Part shown: positions 32,758 to 44,580 of the stretch, one piece after another
Layout of the letters: every line of letters begins with the position of its first letter
Position numbering within the stretch: the first letter of the stretch is position 1
Assembly: GCA_900660155.1 (NCBI GenBank)
Contig: CABFPE010000022.1
Span: 138,338-202,337 of the forward strand
Length of the DNA: 64,000 bases
Reading direction: 5' to 3'
Origin: Hofstenia miamia
Taxonomy: Eukaryota; Xenacoelomorpha; Acoela; Hofsteniidae
Made by a program: the position numbers and the translations under genes
Notes under the pieces: generated by a model
What the model was told of the DNA's origin: nothing
Databases searched by the model: none
Seen by the model: the letters and a program-made list of their open reading frames with translations, nothing else

Positions 32758-33347
32758 CAAAGTAAATTTTGGAACATATTGTTTATATTTGTATTGCTAC
32801 TTAAAAATGTAAAACTATATTATATTCACATGAGAAAACCATGCACACACACAAACCAACTGTGTTATCAACACTACTATGAAATATCACTAAAATTTTG
32901 TAAATCATTTCTTACTTTTATTTATGATTACTTTTTTAATCATTTAATTATCTTAGCAGGAGATGTAGAATTAAATCCTGGCTCAATTTTAGATGAATGT
33001 AATCTTGAGAATTTGCAGAATTGTTATAAAAATAATTTTAAATATATTTATCTAAACGCCAGAATTCAAATAGAAATAATTTTCTTAAAATGGCATCTCA
33101 ATTTGGCTCAAATTCAATTTTTTTTATTACAAAAACTTGGTTAAACAATATCAATCCAAATTTGTTCAATCCAGACCTCGAAATTCTTAATGTTTTTGTT
33201 TAAAATAGAGACAGTAGAGGTGATGGCTTCAAGCTAATTGTACCAAAAGTTTTAAATCCAATATGTAAGATAGAATTTGAATCAGATCATTCTGTTTTTG
33301 AATCATTATCAATCGAAATTAAATCACCTAAAAATTCTTCAGAAAAT
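32758..33347 (+). pseudogene. LINE-A ORF2 start: 2A-like motif and endonuclease N-terminus
   Basis: After a hydrophobic stretch (YDYFFNHLIILA) comes GDVELNPGS at 32959-32985, one residue from the 2A core D-V/I-E-x-N-P-G-P. Then FKYIYLNAR and, in a shifted frame, NSIFFITKTWLNN and SDHSVFESLSIEIKSPK, the pattern of an AP-type endonuclease. It is cut off at the Gyp-B LTR, so RT is absent. Confidence 0.7.
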
Positions 33348-33540
33348 AAATTAGCATTTGTGTTTCAGTCTTTTGATATTTGTCAAAAGTACTGCCGAGC
33401 AAATTAATATCAACTACTGCTTATAATATTTTTACAAATAATCAAACTAATAATAATCATGTGTGTACAATAAATTCTTATAATACTTGAGTCTTAGTTC
33501 TTTCCATTAACTTGACCACACATGATATGATTATGTTACA
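33348..33540 (-). repeat. Gyp-B 3' LTR, truncated to 193 bp
   Basis: Aligns without gaps to 41281-41473. It begins (minus) TGTAACATAATCATATCATG and after ~193 bases gives way to LINE-A sequence, where the 5' LTR continues for another ~1080 bp. Confidence 0.85.
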
Positions 33541-33550
33541 CTCCCCCTCC
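33541..33550 (-). other. Gyp-B polypurine tract
   Basis: Minus strand ggagggggag directly before the LTR start TGTAACAT: the second-strand primer site. Confidence 0.8.
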
Positions 33551-33559
33551 AACATAGCT

Positions 33560-34456
33560 AATTAAGAATGACTGCTCGTTCTCCATGAACCATTTCTGCC
33601 GCTCTTTTTATGATATTGCTTGCTTCTTGCATTTGTGTTTTTATATTGCTCATCTTTTGTCAGTTTTGGTACGACATCTTTTTCCCTTGTTACCATCTTT
33701 TTACTCGATTTTTCATATTGTTTCTACTGTGTCAGCTCACTCCCTTCTTATCAGGTCTCTTGTAGTCATCCATGGCTGCTACTTTACTGCTCTGAGTTTA
33801 GTGTTCAATTTTGCTTCCCACATATATTTTCAGGTCTCGTCATTTAGGATGTCGATCTCTGCTGGGCATATGCCTATTTTGTTGGCAAGTTCTATTATGG
33901 TTGCTCTGCTCAAAGTATGCTGTTGTATGAGCCTCTTAGTTTCTGGTGACAGATTATCATATGAGTTGTAACGATTTCTTCTGTTTGCATTAACATAGGG
34001 ATGTATCTTGTCTTTCCCTATTTTCGTCATCCTACTTTCTCTCTCTTCCAATCTAGATGACGTAGTTGTCATTGACATCTGTCTCTGTGAAAAAGGTTGT
34101 GAACTTTGCCTGACGTTTGAGAATGAGCTTGTAGATGGCTGTTCAGAAATATCCATTACAGAGTCTTTGCTTATGTCTTGTATATCTGGGTCCTTTAGTT
34201 GACCACAGACCTTGGTACCTGCTGCCTTTAGTTGCGGACAAGGACCAATTGGTATAGCTTGGTACTCTTTGCCCTTTAACTGGCATAGAGGTTTGCTGGA
34301 CGAGGGGGATTGTTCCATTGACAAATGTGATTTTTCTTCCAACTTCACGCCCTTTAATTGACGCTTGGTATCATGACGTTGGCCCTCTTTTATCTGCCTG
34401 CCCTTTAATTGACATTTGGTTGAGAGTGATGTTTGTGACTTTGTCTCCATCCTCAT
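33560..34456 (-). pseudogene. Gyp-B ORF3, internally deleted
   Basis: Begins inside the motif array, so it reads repeated QLKG peptides (CQLKGRQIKEG, CQLKGKEYQA, GQLKDPDI). Then YNSYDNLSPETKRLIQQ, LANKIGICPAEIDILNDET, KYMWEAK and QPWMTTRDLIRRE, matching Gyp-A ORF3, followed near 33560-33620 by IIKRAAEMVHGERAV, matching the Gyp-A ORF3 C-terminus. About 1.5 kb of ORF3 is missing between the last two parts, and stops occur. No envelope features. Confidence 0.7.
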
Positions 34457-34625
34457 ACCCTTGAAGTGGTAATTGGATTGCAGAGATTTTCTTCATATTC
34501 ATCTTCTATTACTAGGTGAAGAATGCTCCATCGTCATGCCCTTTAATTGACAATTGGATTGTGGAGACCTAGTATTTTCAGTGCCACTGCTAGTTTTTTC
34601 TCCCCTCATCATGCCCTTTAATTGA
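34191..34625 (-). repeat. Array of eight spaced CAATTAAAGGGCA-like motifs
   Basis: On the plus strand the motif is ccctttaattg and variants, starting near 34191, 34223, 34272, 34350, 34401, 34458, 34538 and 34613; spacers of 30-80 bp are unrelated. Position (between pol tail and ORF3) and core ATT-AAGGGC match the Gyp-A array. Confidence 0.75.
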
Positions 34626-34713
34626 TCCTTGGATTTCAGGGTTCTCCTTCACACTCTTCTGCTCTCCATCAGTGATCAACTGGTACTCCTGTCGGATCTC
34701 TTCATTATCTAAT

Positions 34714-35853
34714 CTAAATGGAGTTACTAAATTTATTTCCCATTTCAGGGTCATATTTATTTTTATTTTTTACTGCCCTCTGGGGCATAACTCTTTTCTG
34801 GACTTCATCTTCTTCATTTTGAGGACTATATTCTTCCTGAAATTCTTTCTCTGCCACACTGTCGAGTTCATCCATCTTGTTGTATGTACCATCATCATTT
34901 TCAATTAGTTTAAATTGTGCATTTTTATCTAATGTTACTTGCTCTATATCTTTTGTTGCCTGTTTCAAATCTTGAAAGTGTAGAGTCCTACCGTCATTAA
35001 GTTTATAATTATTATTTGTGTAATAATGAATGGCCCTGTCCATTGTTTTTAATTTTCTTACTTGGTTTATGTCTTGTGTTCTCAGTAACGTGTATGCATA
35101 AACCTTATCACCCTTCCTGTGTGGTTTCCTGTAGATTTTCTTGTTAAAATTTCTTTGTTGTTTTATCGCAGATCTTTTAGTATTATGACACATTGCTTCA
35201 TGAATTCCTGTTATTTGGTTTCTAATTTTTCTGATGTATTCATTGTCCGGTTTTTCAGAATATGTATTGTATTGCATTGATATAGGCATTGCTGCCTCTC
35301 TTCTGTACATTGCTTTGAATGGTGTCATTCCCGTGGTGGAATGCACTGAGGTATTATAAAAATACTCTACCATTTCCATCACTTCTCTCCAATCTCTTCC
35401 TCCAACTCTTGATGTTAAGACTCTTATTAACTTAATCATTGTTCTGTTTAATTTCTCCACAGCTCCATTTGCCTGTGGGTGATATGCGGTTGTTTTCTCT
35501 GTTATTATTTCCATCCATTTCGTCAATTCCTCAAACAGTTTACTTTCAAACTGCACACCTCTGTCTGATATTATTGCTTCCATGGGTCCGAATTTTAATA
35601 TCCATTCTTTCATTATTTTTTCCGCCACTGTTTTAGCTGTTGTCAAGTCTAATGTGATCATCTTTGCATATTTAGTGAAATTATCTATGATGACTAAAAT
35701 ATACTGATACCCCTCATCATCTTGTGATAGCTTTTCCAAGTCAACATGCACTATTTGGTTTGGTGCTGTAGCTATGATTTTTTCTAGTGGTGCTGTTTGT
35801 CTCGGGAAATGACTCTTGTTATTTATCAAACATGTTGTACATTTGTTAATCAA
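34714..35853 (-). pseudogene. pol: Gyp-B integrase and pol tail
   Basis: Opens with the CTTC half of the zinc module, then the catalytic core with all three acidic residues present: VHVDLEKL, SDRGVQFES and GAVEKLNRT. The C-terminal domain follows (KLKTMDRAIHYYTNNNYKL) and the acidic tail MDELDSVAEKEF...PQRAVKNK. The histidine half of the zinc module lies just upstream beyond a frame break (GHIGIIQMEQTF). It would insert the DNA copy into the genome; the catalytic domain itself looks sound. Confidence 0.9.
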
Positions 35854-35975
35854 ATCCTCTACTATTTTTCATATTGCTATTGTTATGAATCTGGAATTAA
35901 ATGTTTGCTCCATCTGAATTATACCAATATGTCCATTTTCATGGATTTTTCTTACTAGTTCTCTGGAATTGCTAT

Positions 35976-36551
35976 TCACAGTGTCTTGCCTTCTACATAT
36001 AATAGTCCGTTTGTTTTCCACTTATATCTTTGGAAATAGCTGTTTGCTTCTTTTCCTAACTTCTTCTGTTTGTCTTTTAACTTGCCTTTTATCTCCATCA
36101 ATATCACATCTGTGTTCTGTTTTTCAACAATTTCATTTTCTGTTATTTCTTCCTTAATTATAATCAGCATTATGGCTTGTCCCTTTTTAATCAGTATGAA
36201 TGTCTGGCAGTTTTGATATTCAGTGTGTGGTATGAAATCAAATTTTTTCTTCTCTCCTTCCATTTTTTCTACATCCCTTTGGTATTGTGGCAGCCCCGTC
36301 CAAAAGTCGGCATTCTTATGTAATGTTCCTTTCCTATGTTGTATTGTAAATTTAAACTCATTTAGATACTCTATCCATAGTGATACTATCAATGATTTAT
36401 CTCCTGAAAATTTTTTAAACCATGCTAACCCACTGTTGTTAGTTCTTTCTACCAATGCTAACATTTCCAATTTAGTGGACCCATAATTTTCTTCACTTGG
36501 CTTTAGTCTTCTACTAAAGAACTGTATAGGGACCTCTTTACCATCTTTCAT
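35976..36551 (-). pseudogene. pol: Gyp-B RNase H
   Basis: Reads KEVPIQFFSRRLKPSEENYG, TKLEMLALVERT, WFKKFSGDKSLIVSLWIEYL and HKNADFWTGLPQYQ: standard gypsy RNase H. A short deletion follows ALVERT, where Gyp-A keeps FLISREFRV. A stop separates it from RT. Confidence 0.85.
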
Positions 36552-37461
36552 CTACCCCAGGCATGCCCCTATTGCCACATTACTCGCGTCACAATCTAGA
36601 ATAAATTCTTTCTCATAGTCAGGTGTATTCAGTGATGGCATTTTAGCAAGTTCATTCTTTATGTTATCTAACTGTTCTTGTTCCTTCCAAGTCCATTCAA
36701 ATGGTTTTGATTTCTTTAACAGTACTGTTATTCTATTCGTTTTCTGGGGTACATTCAGTATAAACAATCCATAGTAGTTTATGAAGCCCATTATTCTCTG
36801 GACATCTTTTTTGGTTTTCGGACTTTTTATATTTTGAATCATTTCTTTTGCATTATTTTTCATCTTTATTTTTCTTTCCCTTATCTGCCTTCCCAGGAAT
36901 GCGATTTCAGTTTTTAAGATTTCACATTTCTTTCCATTTACCCACAGTCCAGATTTATATAAAATTGTTAGTGTTCTATCCAACTTTTCAATGTGTTCCT
37001 GTATCGTATTATTTGCTATTAAGATATTGTCTATGTAAGCGCACACTCTTCCTTCTAATTTTTATATCTTGTTTCAGTACTTTAGTTAAATATCTCTGGA
37101 ATGTTGCTGGTGCATTACATAACCCAAATGCCATGTACATCCACTTGAATAATTCATATGGTGTTATAAATGCTGTTTTCTTGATATCTTTCAGTTCCAT
37201 TGGTATTTACCAATAGGCCATACACAAATCAATGCATGTGAAATATTTGTGCTTCATTGCTTCATATATCATGTTGTCTATTCTCGGCAGTGGGTATACA
37301 TCCTTTTTTGTCACGTCATTGACTTTGCAAAAGTCTATGCAGAGTCTGTATTTATTAACTTGATTTACAAACACTGTTGGCAATGCATATGGACTTTCAC
37401 TCAGTCTTATCATTTTGTTATCAATCAATTCATTGAGGATCGTATTATAATTGCCCTTCAA
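36552..37461 (-). pseudogene. pol: Gyp-B reverse transcriptase
   Basis: Contains SPYALPTVFVNQVNKYRLCI, CIDLCMAYW (first catalytic Asp), FGLCNAPATFQRYL and then AYIDNILIA, where the second Asp of YxDD is Asn, which should abolish polymerase activity. GFINYYGLFI and FILDCDASNVAIGACLG follow. Stops or frame changes near 37207 and 37048 split it into three pieces. Confidence 0.9.
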
Positions 37462-38420
37462 ATTCTAAGTTACTTTTCTGCATGGTAATCTTATTGGTTC
37501 ATCCGTTGTATGAATTATTTTGTGCATTTCTCCTATTGCTTTACTGACACTAATCTTACCAAAATTAAATATTTTGCTGTTTGTTCAGAACTTTTACCAA
37601 TACCTTTTTCTCTTTTTCATTGAGGTGTTTGCATTCACAATTGTTTATTTCTGGGATTTGAAAATTTTGCTCTTCTTCCTTTTCTATTATATTAATAGTC
37701 TTATCCACCATTCATTTTTCTGTCTTTATTCTCTTCCCTTTAATTTTCACCTTTTCTTTCTTTATATTGACTGTATAGTTCATTGCGTTCAGTATTGGTA
37801 TAGCTCCCTTTCCTTCTCATACTGTACATAGGCTAGATGGAATTGACAACTTCTTTGTATTAATTCCTACCTGATCATACATTATTATTTCTGCGTTTAT
37901 TTTCTCCTCTGTTTCAATTCCGCACATTTTCCAATTGTTTGGTAAAATTTTTGTGTCTTGCATTAGTTTAAACATTATTGTATCATTTTCTTCTTCTTTG
38001 TACATCATTACTATCTCTTCCTGTACCATTATAGTCTTATCATTGTAGTTTATGATGCATCTGTTATTTGCCAAAAAATCATTCCCTACTATGATTTCAT
38101 ATGGTAATTGATTTTTCTCTGTGTTGATTACTGTGAATGTCTGCTGAAATGTCGTATTTGCTACTCTTATCAGTATATCTTGCAGTTGCCCTTTCACATC
38201 TATGTAATCTCCAGATGCATTTATTAGTCTGTTTTCTCATTATTTAAATGTTTCCTTTCAAATCCTACTTTTGCTGAGCGATTGTCAGTTATTATCAATA
38301 TAACTGCTCGCATATCTATTGTAGCATTGACCATAACTCCATTAATTACAACTGTTATTGTGTTAGCTTTCATTAGGTCTGCGATTATTAGCATGGATGC
38401 TCATTTTCTTGCTCCTCCTC
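37462..38420 (-). pseudogene. Gyp-B retropepsin-like protease and linker
   Basis: The frame around 38340 reads VVINGVMVNATIDMRAVI, a retropepsin start in which the active-site D-T/S-G is D-M-R. From 38197 it continues with YEIIVGNDFLANNRCIINYN, the usual G-x-D-F/W-L-x-x-x-x protease end. The stretch to 37462 is a degenerate linker before RT. Confidence 0.7.
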
Positions 38421-40012
38421 ATTTTCGATTAGATCCTCCTCATTGAAATATGCTTTCTTTTCTTCTATCCAATTAATTTGTCGTTTGCATCTCTTCATAT
38501 GTCTCTCATTGTCGCACATCTGGCATTTCAGGTCCTTTCATTTTATCTGTTTGATTGTTCCATCCTTGATCATTATTTTTATCATTTCCTCTCCTGATTT
38601 CTTATCTGGTGCTTTTCCTATTGACTTGCTAACCATAGGCGTTGTGTTATTTATTACCAGCTTTCCTATCATTGACTTTTCATTGATCCTCACATTGTAT
38701 TGTGAGTCCTTTTCTAATAATTTTGTCTACCAAGTCATCCACATCGCATTTTATTTGAAATTGTTGACGTATTGTTTCCAGTAGGCCTTTGCAAATGTGT
38801 GAGAATAAATCGTATTTCAAATATATTTGTTCTCTTGAACTGAGTTTTAGTAACCTTTCTACTTGCGACATATAATTTCTTAAGTCATCTCTGTTATTCA
38901 TCCATGTTCCATTTAACAACATTTGATATTGACTCTTGAAACTTTCATTGTTGTAATATTGTTGGTACTCTCCTATCAATTTTTTTAATTAGTTTTCATC
39001 TGTATATCTAACACTAAATAATGTTGGTAGGCTGCTCCATTTAGGTAAATCTTGCTTCTGCTCATTGTTGTGTCACTTTCCTCTCCTTCATACTCATTTC
39101 AAAAATCTGCAGCCATTCATTAAATGTTGATGAGTAATTGTCAAATCTCCCTGTGAACTTAGGCAGTATCACTTTACATACTGATGTATTGCTATCCTCA
39201 TTTTCTGCTAGTATCATATTTTCAAATGTTGGTTTTTTCTCTATCAGTTTTATACAATTTTCTTGTACTTGCTTTGTTATGTTTTCTACTAATTTTTCTA
39301 TAAACTCCTCTTCAGTTTGACTTTGTTTGTACATGTCCATCAGCATGTCTCTCTGAGGTATGTCTTTGTCTAACTTTTGAGGCTTTTCAATTATAACATT
39401 TTCTATTGTTTTGACGTTTTTGCCTCTTTTTTCTTCGTTATTTAGTACCATTAACCATATCTCATCTTTTAAGCTATCGATTTCTATCTGTTTGTTCATA
39501 TTGTCTTCCCTAAGGTTTACATTTTCATCATGTAACTCACTCATCAGTCGTTGTAACCTTTCACTCTGAACTTTAATTTCTTTATTCTCTTCAGTTAGTT
39601 TCTCTATCTGTTTTTGAAACAAGTTTTGTTGCTCCATCAATTGTATACTTGAGTCTGCTATGATCTCATCAATGTGTTTCTCTTTTTCAGTATTGGCTAC
39701 CTCTATTTCAAATATTCTTTGTGTTAACTGTTCTATGCATATCATTAACTCATTTCTTTCTTTATTATTGTTTTCAATTATTTCTGTCAATTGAACTATT
39801 GCGAGTTCACTGCTTAGTTTTGCTGGCTGTAGCACTAGTTCCGTCAGAGACAGTTCGCTTTTGGGGGACATTGTCATGTGTTGTGTTTCAGGGGTTTTTC
39901 TCAATTGGGGGTTTTTTTGAGTTTTCGCTTTGTTTCTCATCTTTTTAGAATATACCATTATTGTATTTAGCTTTGTGTAATCCTTTGCTGGTTCCTTCTT
40001 CTTTGATTTCAT
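38421..40012 (-). pseudogene. gag: Gyp-B gag with coiled coil and zinc knuckle
   Basis: Starts at ATG 40012 with a basic N-terminus (MKSKKKEPAKDYTKLN). A long coiled coil follows (IEQLTQRIFEIEVANTEKEK, LTEENKEIKVQSERLQRLM). The capsid region starts around GRFDNYSSTFNEWLQIF and continues at 38979-38680 (YKYDLFSHICKGLLETIRQQ type sequence). Near 38500 a frame reads CQMCDNERHMKRC, a C-x2-C-x4-H-x3-C knuckle one residue short of the norm. Stops at ~39060 and elsewhere. Confidence 0.75.
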
Positions 40013-40182
40013 TTCTTTTTGTAAACTAAAGCAATTTTCTTTGCACTAATTCTTGTTCCAGGTTTTTCCACTATAAGGTTTTCTCCATAATTCGAGAAGA
40101 AACAACTATCTTGACTAGAATATGTTCTTCCTTTGTTTTCTGCTTTAGGATTTTCTTTAAATTTATATTTTCTTTCTCTTGT

Positions 40183-40196
40183 GCATGTTGGGCGCC
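40183..40196 (-). other. Gyp-B primer-binding site
   Basis: Minus strand aggcgcccaacatg; nearly the complement of a lysine tRNA 3' end (retroviral tRNA-Lys sites read TGGCGCCCAAC). It lies directly after LTR end ...ACCATGACA. Confidence 0.65.
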
Positions 40197-41473
40197 TGTC
40201 ATGGTCACCATGTATAATCTTGCCAACATTAATTTCGACTTAATTTAGGATTGCTTACCCATATTCCTATTTTATTCCGGTGTCTAATGTATGACAGACT
40301 CCAAAAACTCTCTTTCTATATAGTTTTTAACTGTATTAACTTAATTAATATCGCATTAGCTACACTTAATGCTCTAACTAACAAAAGCCATTTTAGAACG
40401 AGAGTGAGAGATGATATACAGGGTCAAAACCCGACTCGAAGCAATGCACAAGAGGATGCTTTGTCTTCATGAATGAATCCAGCTTTACTTGGACATCGAA
40501 GGAATTACCAATGGTTGACTCAGTGCGTGGAACATTGTCTCAGAAAACATGTGTGTGTGTGATAGCTTAATAATATAGTGCATTGATTGTCCTTGTTATT
40601 GTTGCAGTTAAAATTTGAGAAAGTAACGCAACCATGGTGCTTTAGCTTGTTAACTTTCCCTACATATAATAACCCTATAAATATAAGTGTACTTGTTAGC
40701 CCTTGATACATGTGAACAATCAATGCAGTCAGCAATAAAACTAGTTCGAAGTTGGTCGAAAGTTGAATAATTTACTAATAGGCAATTGGTTGATTAACCA
40801 AGAAAAGTGATCTAGATAGAACATTAATTTTCTTTCGAGGGTTGATATAACAGTAATAACACTAACTTGTGAATAATGAACGATAGGAAAGCTAGAACAA
40901 ATAAAAATCCCTATCCTTACACCTAACCTATAAGTACGTTGAGGAATCAACTACTACCAGCCGCACCGCACTTTTGAAAGGCTATTGTGTGCAGGCTGTT
41001 CCAGACTTCCTTTAATGTAGTTGGGGACCACCGTCAGGATTACTCTAGTGCTTGACCATTTAGCTTTCCATTTTAATTAATAAATAAACCTGAAAAAAAT
41101 AAAGAAGTAAATCCAGTGAATTTCATTCATCACCAAATAGATAAATTGCATTATTTTTATACTGAATAATAGTAAACACTCAAACACTCGGCAAGTACCT
41201 GTCTAATCAATGTTGTTGACAATTTGCTGATTTCCCGGTTTTGCTTTTCTTTGTCTGCCATCAGTTATGCATGTCAGCATTAATTAGCATTTGAGTTTTG
41301 GTGTTTTGATATTTGTCAAAAGTACTGCCAAGCAAATTAATATCAAATACTGCTTATAATATCTTTACAAATAATCAAACGAATAATAATCATGTGTGTA
41401 CAAAAAATTCTTATAATACTTGAGTCTTAGTTCTTTCCATTAACTTGACCTCGCATGATATGATTATGTTACA
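40197..41473 (-). repeat. Gyp-B 5' LTR, ~1277 bp
   Basis: Runs from TGTAACATAATC to CCATGACA, giving the usual TG...CA ends, with the PBS next to it. The first 193 bp match the 3' LTR remnant. A TATAAATATAAG sequence near 40676-40687 (plus orientation) and AT-rich stretches are present; no reliable promoter call. Confidence 0.7.
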
Positions 41474-42670
41474 CTAATGCACGCGTTTATAATGTATGAA
41501 AGTGGCTCAGCTAATAAATCAGCGCAAATTTTAGATACCAAGTGGGAATCATAGAGGGACTGCAGGATTTGTTCTTCTTTAAAGATTGAATAGATTTAAT
41601 AATTTCAAACTTAGCCATGAATCAGAGAGAAAGATGGTGCTATATGCTAATTTTCATTAGTGTCAGGAGGAGTATTTATACCATTATATTTGCCTAAGTT
41701 GCAAAAAATGTTAAAAAAGATGGTACTCATGTCTCTATAATTAGTGACCACCCTTCGTTTATAATTTATTTTTCAATTTTTTCATCTTTTGCTTGTTTCC
41801 TATTTAGCAAATTAATTACCTTTTTGGCTTTTCATGTGTAAATATTGCAAAGATTACGAGCATATTTATAAGCATTATAAATATCTACAGTTTGACAATT
41901 TTTGTATTCCTTCCATTTAGATTTCTTTTGTTCAATTAACTCTAAGCAGTTTGAATTAATCCATGGGTTAGAAATTTTTTAGACACAGACTTTTTTCAGA
42001 GAAAAAATTTTCCTTTCATGGCAACAAATGTCTAAATAGAATAGGAGAATTTCATTTGGTGTTTTTGAAGAGTAAATTCTAATCCAATTTTCGGTTTTTA
42101 AATTATTTGAACGTTTTAAAACATTTTCTTCTGATTTGTGTCTTATTTTTATCCAAGATTTAATTGGATAGTTAATTTTTTGCAGATTGGAATAAGTTAT
42201 TATAAGGCAGTGGTTAGAGTAAGGGAATTCAGAACAAATATATTTATATAAAGACACATTTTCTGAAACCATAAAATAGTCAATCAAGGTTTAGCTATTT
42301 GCGGAAATTTTGGATGGAACACTTTGATTTATTAGTGAAATGTTGAAAGTTGAAAAGAAATTTTGTAGCTTAGATTTTTCAGTAATATTTAAAAAGTTCA
42401 AGTTTCAGTGGGTCATTAACATAATATTTGTGTTTTGACTTAAGGCTGTTTGAATGAGCCTTGATTTTAAGTTATATATCCTTTATCTCAATGTTAATTG
42501 CGAATTTGGAATCATCTTGATGGCAATAAACAAAATATTTTGCCCTCATTATTACTGGAAACATTTGAGATGGAATATTTGAAAAAATGTTTGATTGTAA
42601 AAACTTGCTCTTAATATTAGAGGAAATTATAACATTGAATATTTAAAATTTACCATATTCTTAAATCAAT
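41474..42670 (-). mobile_element. LINE fragment (LINE-D): endonuclease end and RT linker, decayed
   Basis: On the minus strand 42287-41979 reads IDYFMVSENVSLYKYI, SNHCLIITYS (the SDH-like endonuclease end) and later PWINSNCLELIEQKKSKWKE, the standard stretch between endonuclease and RT in CR1/Jockey-type LINEs. It is cut at 41473 by the Gyp-B LTR. Many stops. Confidence 0.65.
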
Positions 42671-42747
42671 ATTCATGTATATATTTATATATGTATATAT
42701 ATATATATATAATGTATATATATTATTTTGTATATATTTATATTGTA

Positions 42748-43400
42748 ATCATTTATAAGTTTTATCGCTAATAAACGTTTTTTATGTAAATTTATAACAT
42801 CATTATTTTAAATTTTAAACATTTATATATTTCAATGTAATTAAAAATATTTTTTATGTAAATTTTTAACATCATTAGTTTAAATTGTAATTATTTTTAT
42901 ACTTTATTGTAAATAAAAACATTTTTGTTGTAAATTTTTGAAATCATTTTGGTTAAGGTGTAATAATTTATATACTTCATTGTAAGTAAAAACATTTTTG
43001 AAGATTTTACAGCATTTGCTAAAATTGTAATCCATTTGTATATTTCATCATAAATAAAAAATATTTTTTATGTAAATTTTCAACGTCATTCATTTATTTT
43101 GTAATTATTTATGTACTTTATCATAAATAAAAACATTTTTGTTGTAAATTTTTGTAATCATTTTGGTTAAAGTGTAATAATTTATATACTTTTAGTTAAT
43201 AAAAATGTTTTTTATGTAAATTTTTAACATCATTAGTTTATTTTGTAATTATTTATATACTTTATTGTAAATAAAAACATCGTTTTTTATTGTACATCTT
43301 TAAAAGTATTTGCTAGAATTGTAACCATTTATATATTTCATTTTAAATAAAAACGTTGTTTTTGTTGTATATTTTTGTTGCAATTTTTAATTGTCATGTT
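42748..43400. repeat. Minisatellite, ~9 diverged copies of a ~73-bp unit, each with AATAAA
   Basis: Units start with gtaatnatttatatactt and carry (g/a)taaataaaaacattttt, i.e. a poly(A) hexamer followed by a T/GT-rich run. Three sub-types (endings acatcattagttta, aatcattttggtta, catttgctaaaat) recur in the order A-B-C-A-B-A-C. Confidence 0.8.
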
Positions 43401-44580
43401 TTTTATTGCAAATGTCCTCTTGTTTAAATAATGACTTGTTTATTAACCATTAATTTAGAAGCTATAATGCAAACCTCATAACCTACAAAAATACATATTG
43501 TGTAGTTTTCCTGGCTGATTCCCATCCAACAAAGAAGTTACAATGAATATAATCAATGTTCCTTGAATTGTAGATGAAATTCGTTATATGAACAAGAAAA
43601 GAAGAATATATATAAAACATTAACATTTTACTACTGCATTTTATATTTTCTTTTAGCAGATTTGTAAATTGCAACTATGTATAGCAAATATTATAATACT
43701 GTATAAACAGCATATATATTTATATATATGTATATATTGTATCAATCTTATCACATCTACAACATTTAATAGAAAATGATTTTGCTTTTTATCATGTAAA
43801 TAAATTTTAATGCATTAAATATGTTATTGGTTTACCATGTCTACATTTCCAATAGGTGTTCTTAAGTTTGATAACTATTTTATAGTTTGTATTTGAAAAA
43901 TAAAATGTATATTTTACATACAACTTTAACATAAATATATTAGCAAAAATAAATGAAATTCAGCAAATATATAGACAGCCTAAACAATAAAAAAGCATTG
44001 AATGCATCAATGAATTATTTTCCTTAAATCATAGTGTTCCATGTTTAAAACATTGTTACAAAGAACATGTTATAACAAACAACTCATCAAATACATCAGT
44101 TTGCCTAAATCCTAGAATTTAAAAAGTAAAAACTTCGCCTGAAAATTAATTTACTCAATTTAATTTTGTCAAAAACATTTCTTGTCATCAATTTTATCAC
44201 TTTGCCCAAATCCTAGCAATCAAAAATAAAAATTTTGTTAGAAAATTAATTTGTTCAATTTAACTTTGCAAAAATATTTCGTCGCTAGATGGCGTCTAAT
44301 AGAATCACTTCATTTCCATAGGACAAATAGCCATAGGTAGGGTGTCCCATCGCAGAGTGTCCCATTGGAAAGTACTCTGTCCGTCCATAACTACTGGCCT
44401 GTTTGAAGCAAATAATTGTGTAACCTATATCAATACGCATATAATTTAGATATAAAGGTTAATTAATTTTAAGCATAATATATTTTATGACTATGCATTC
44501 GAAAGCAGCATAGTTAGAAATGGATAAGTTGCGTATTAACGCGAAAAACACTTAATTTTGCATAATGCTAGCTTTTAGAA
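43401..44580. other. No gene seen
   Basis: AT-rich with short TA runs (43711-43740). 44281-44400 is less AT-rich (gatggcgtctaatagaatca) but unrecognised. Confidence 0.5.

Larger units (their letters stand above)
31131..33347 (+). mobile_element. CR1/L2-like LINE (LINE-A), 5' half
   Basis: ORF1 with an SGNH-hydrolase-like domain is followed by the start of ORF2 with a 2A-like motif and endonuclease. It stops abruptly where the truncated Gyp-B LTR begins. A stray 620-bp fragment between two Ns interrupts ORF1. Confidence 0.75.
33348..41473 (-). mobile_element. Ty3/gypsy retrotransposon Gyp-B, nearly complete, dead
   Basis: In transcription order: 5' LTR (41473-40197), primer-binding site, gag, protease, RT, RNase H, integrase, pol tail, motif array, ORF3 remnant, PPT, and a 3' LTR cut to 193 bp. 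Every domain has stops or frame changes. It is related to Gyp-A. Confidence 0.9.

Noticed and set aside
33585-40472. Long hydrophobic plus-strand frames across Gyp-B (for example 37520-37831)
   Set aside because: Antisense of Lys/Glu-rich retroelement frames gives Phe/Leu/Ser-rich sequence; the minus strand holds the real domains.
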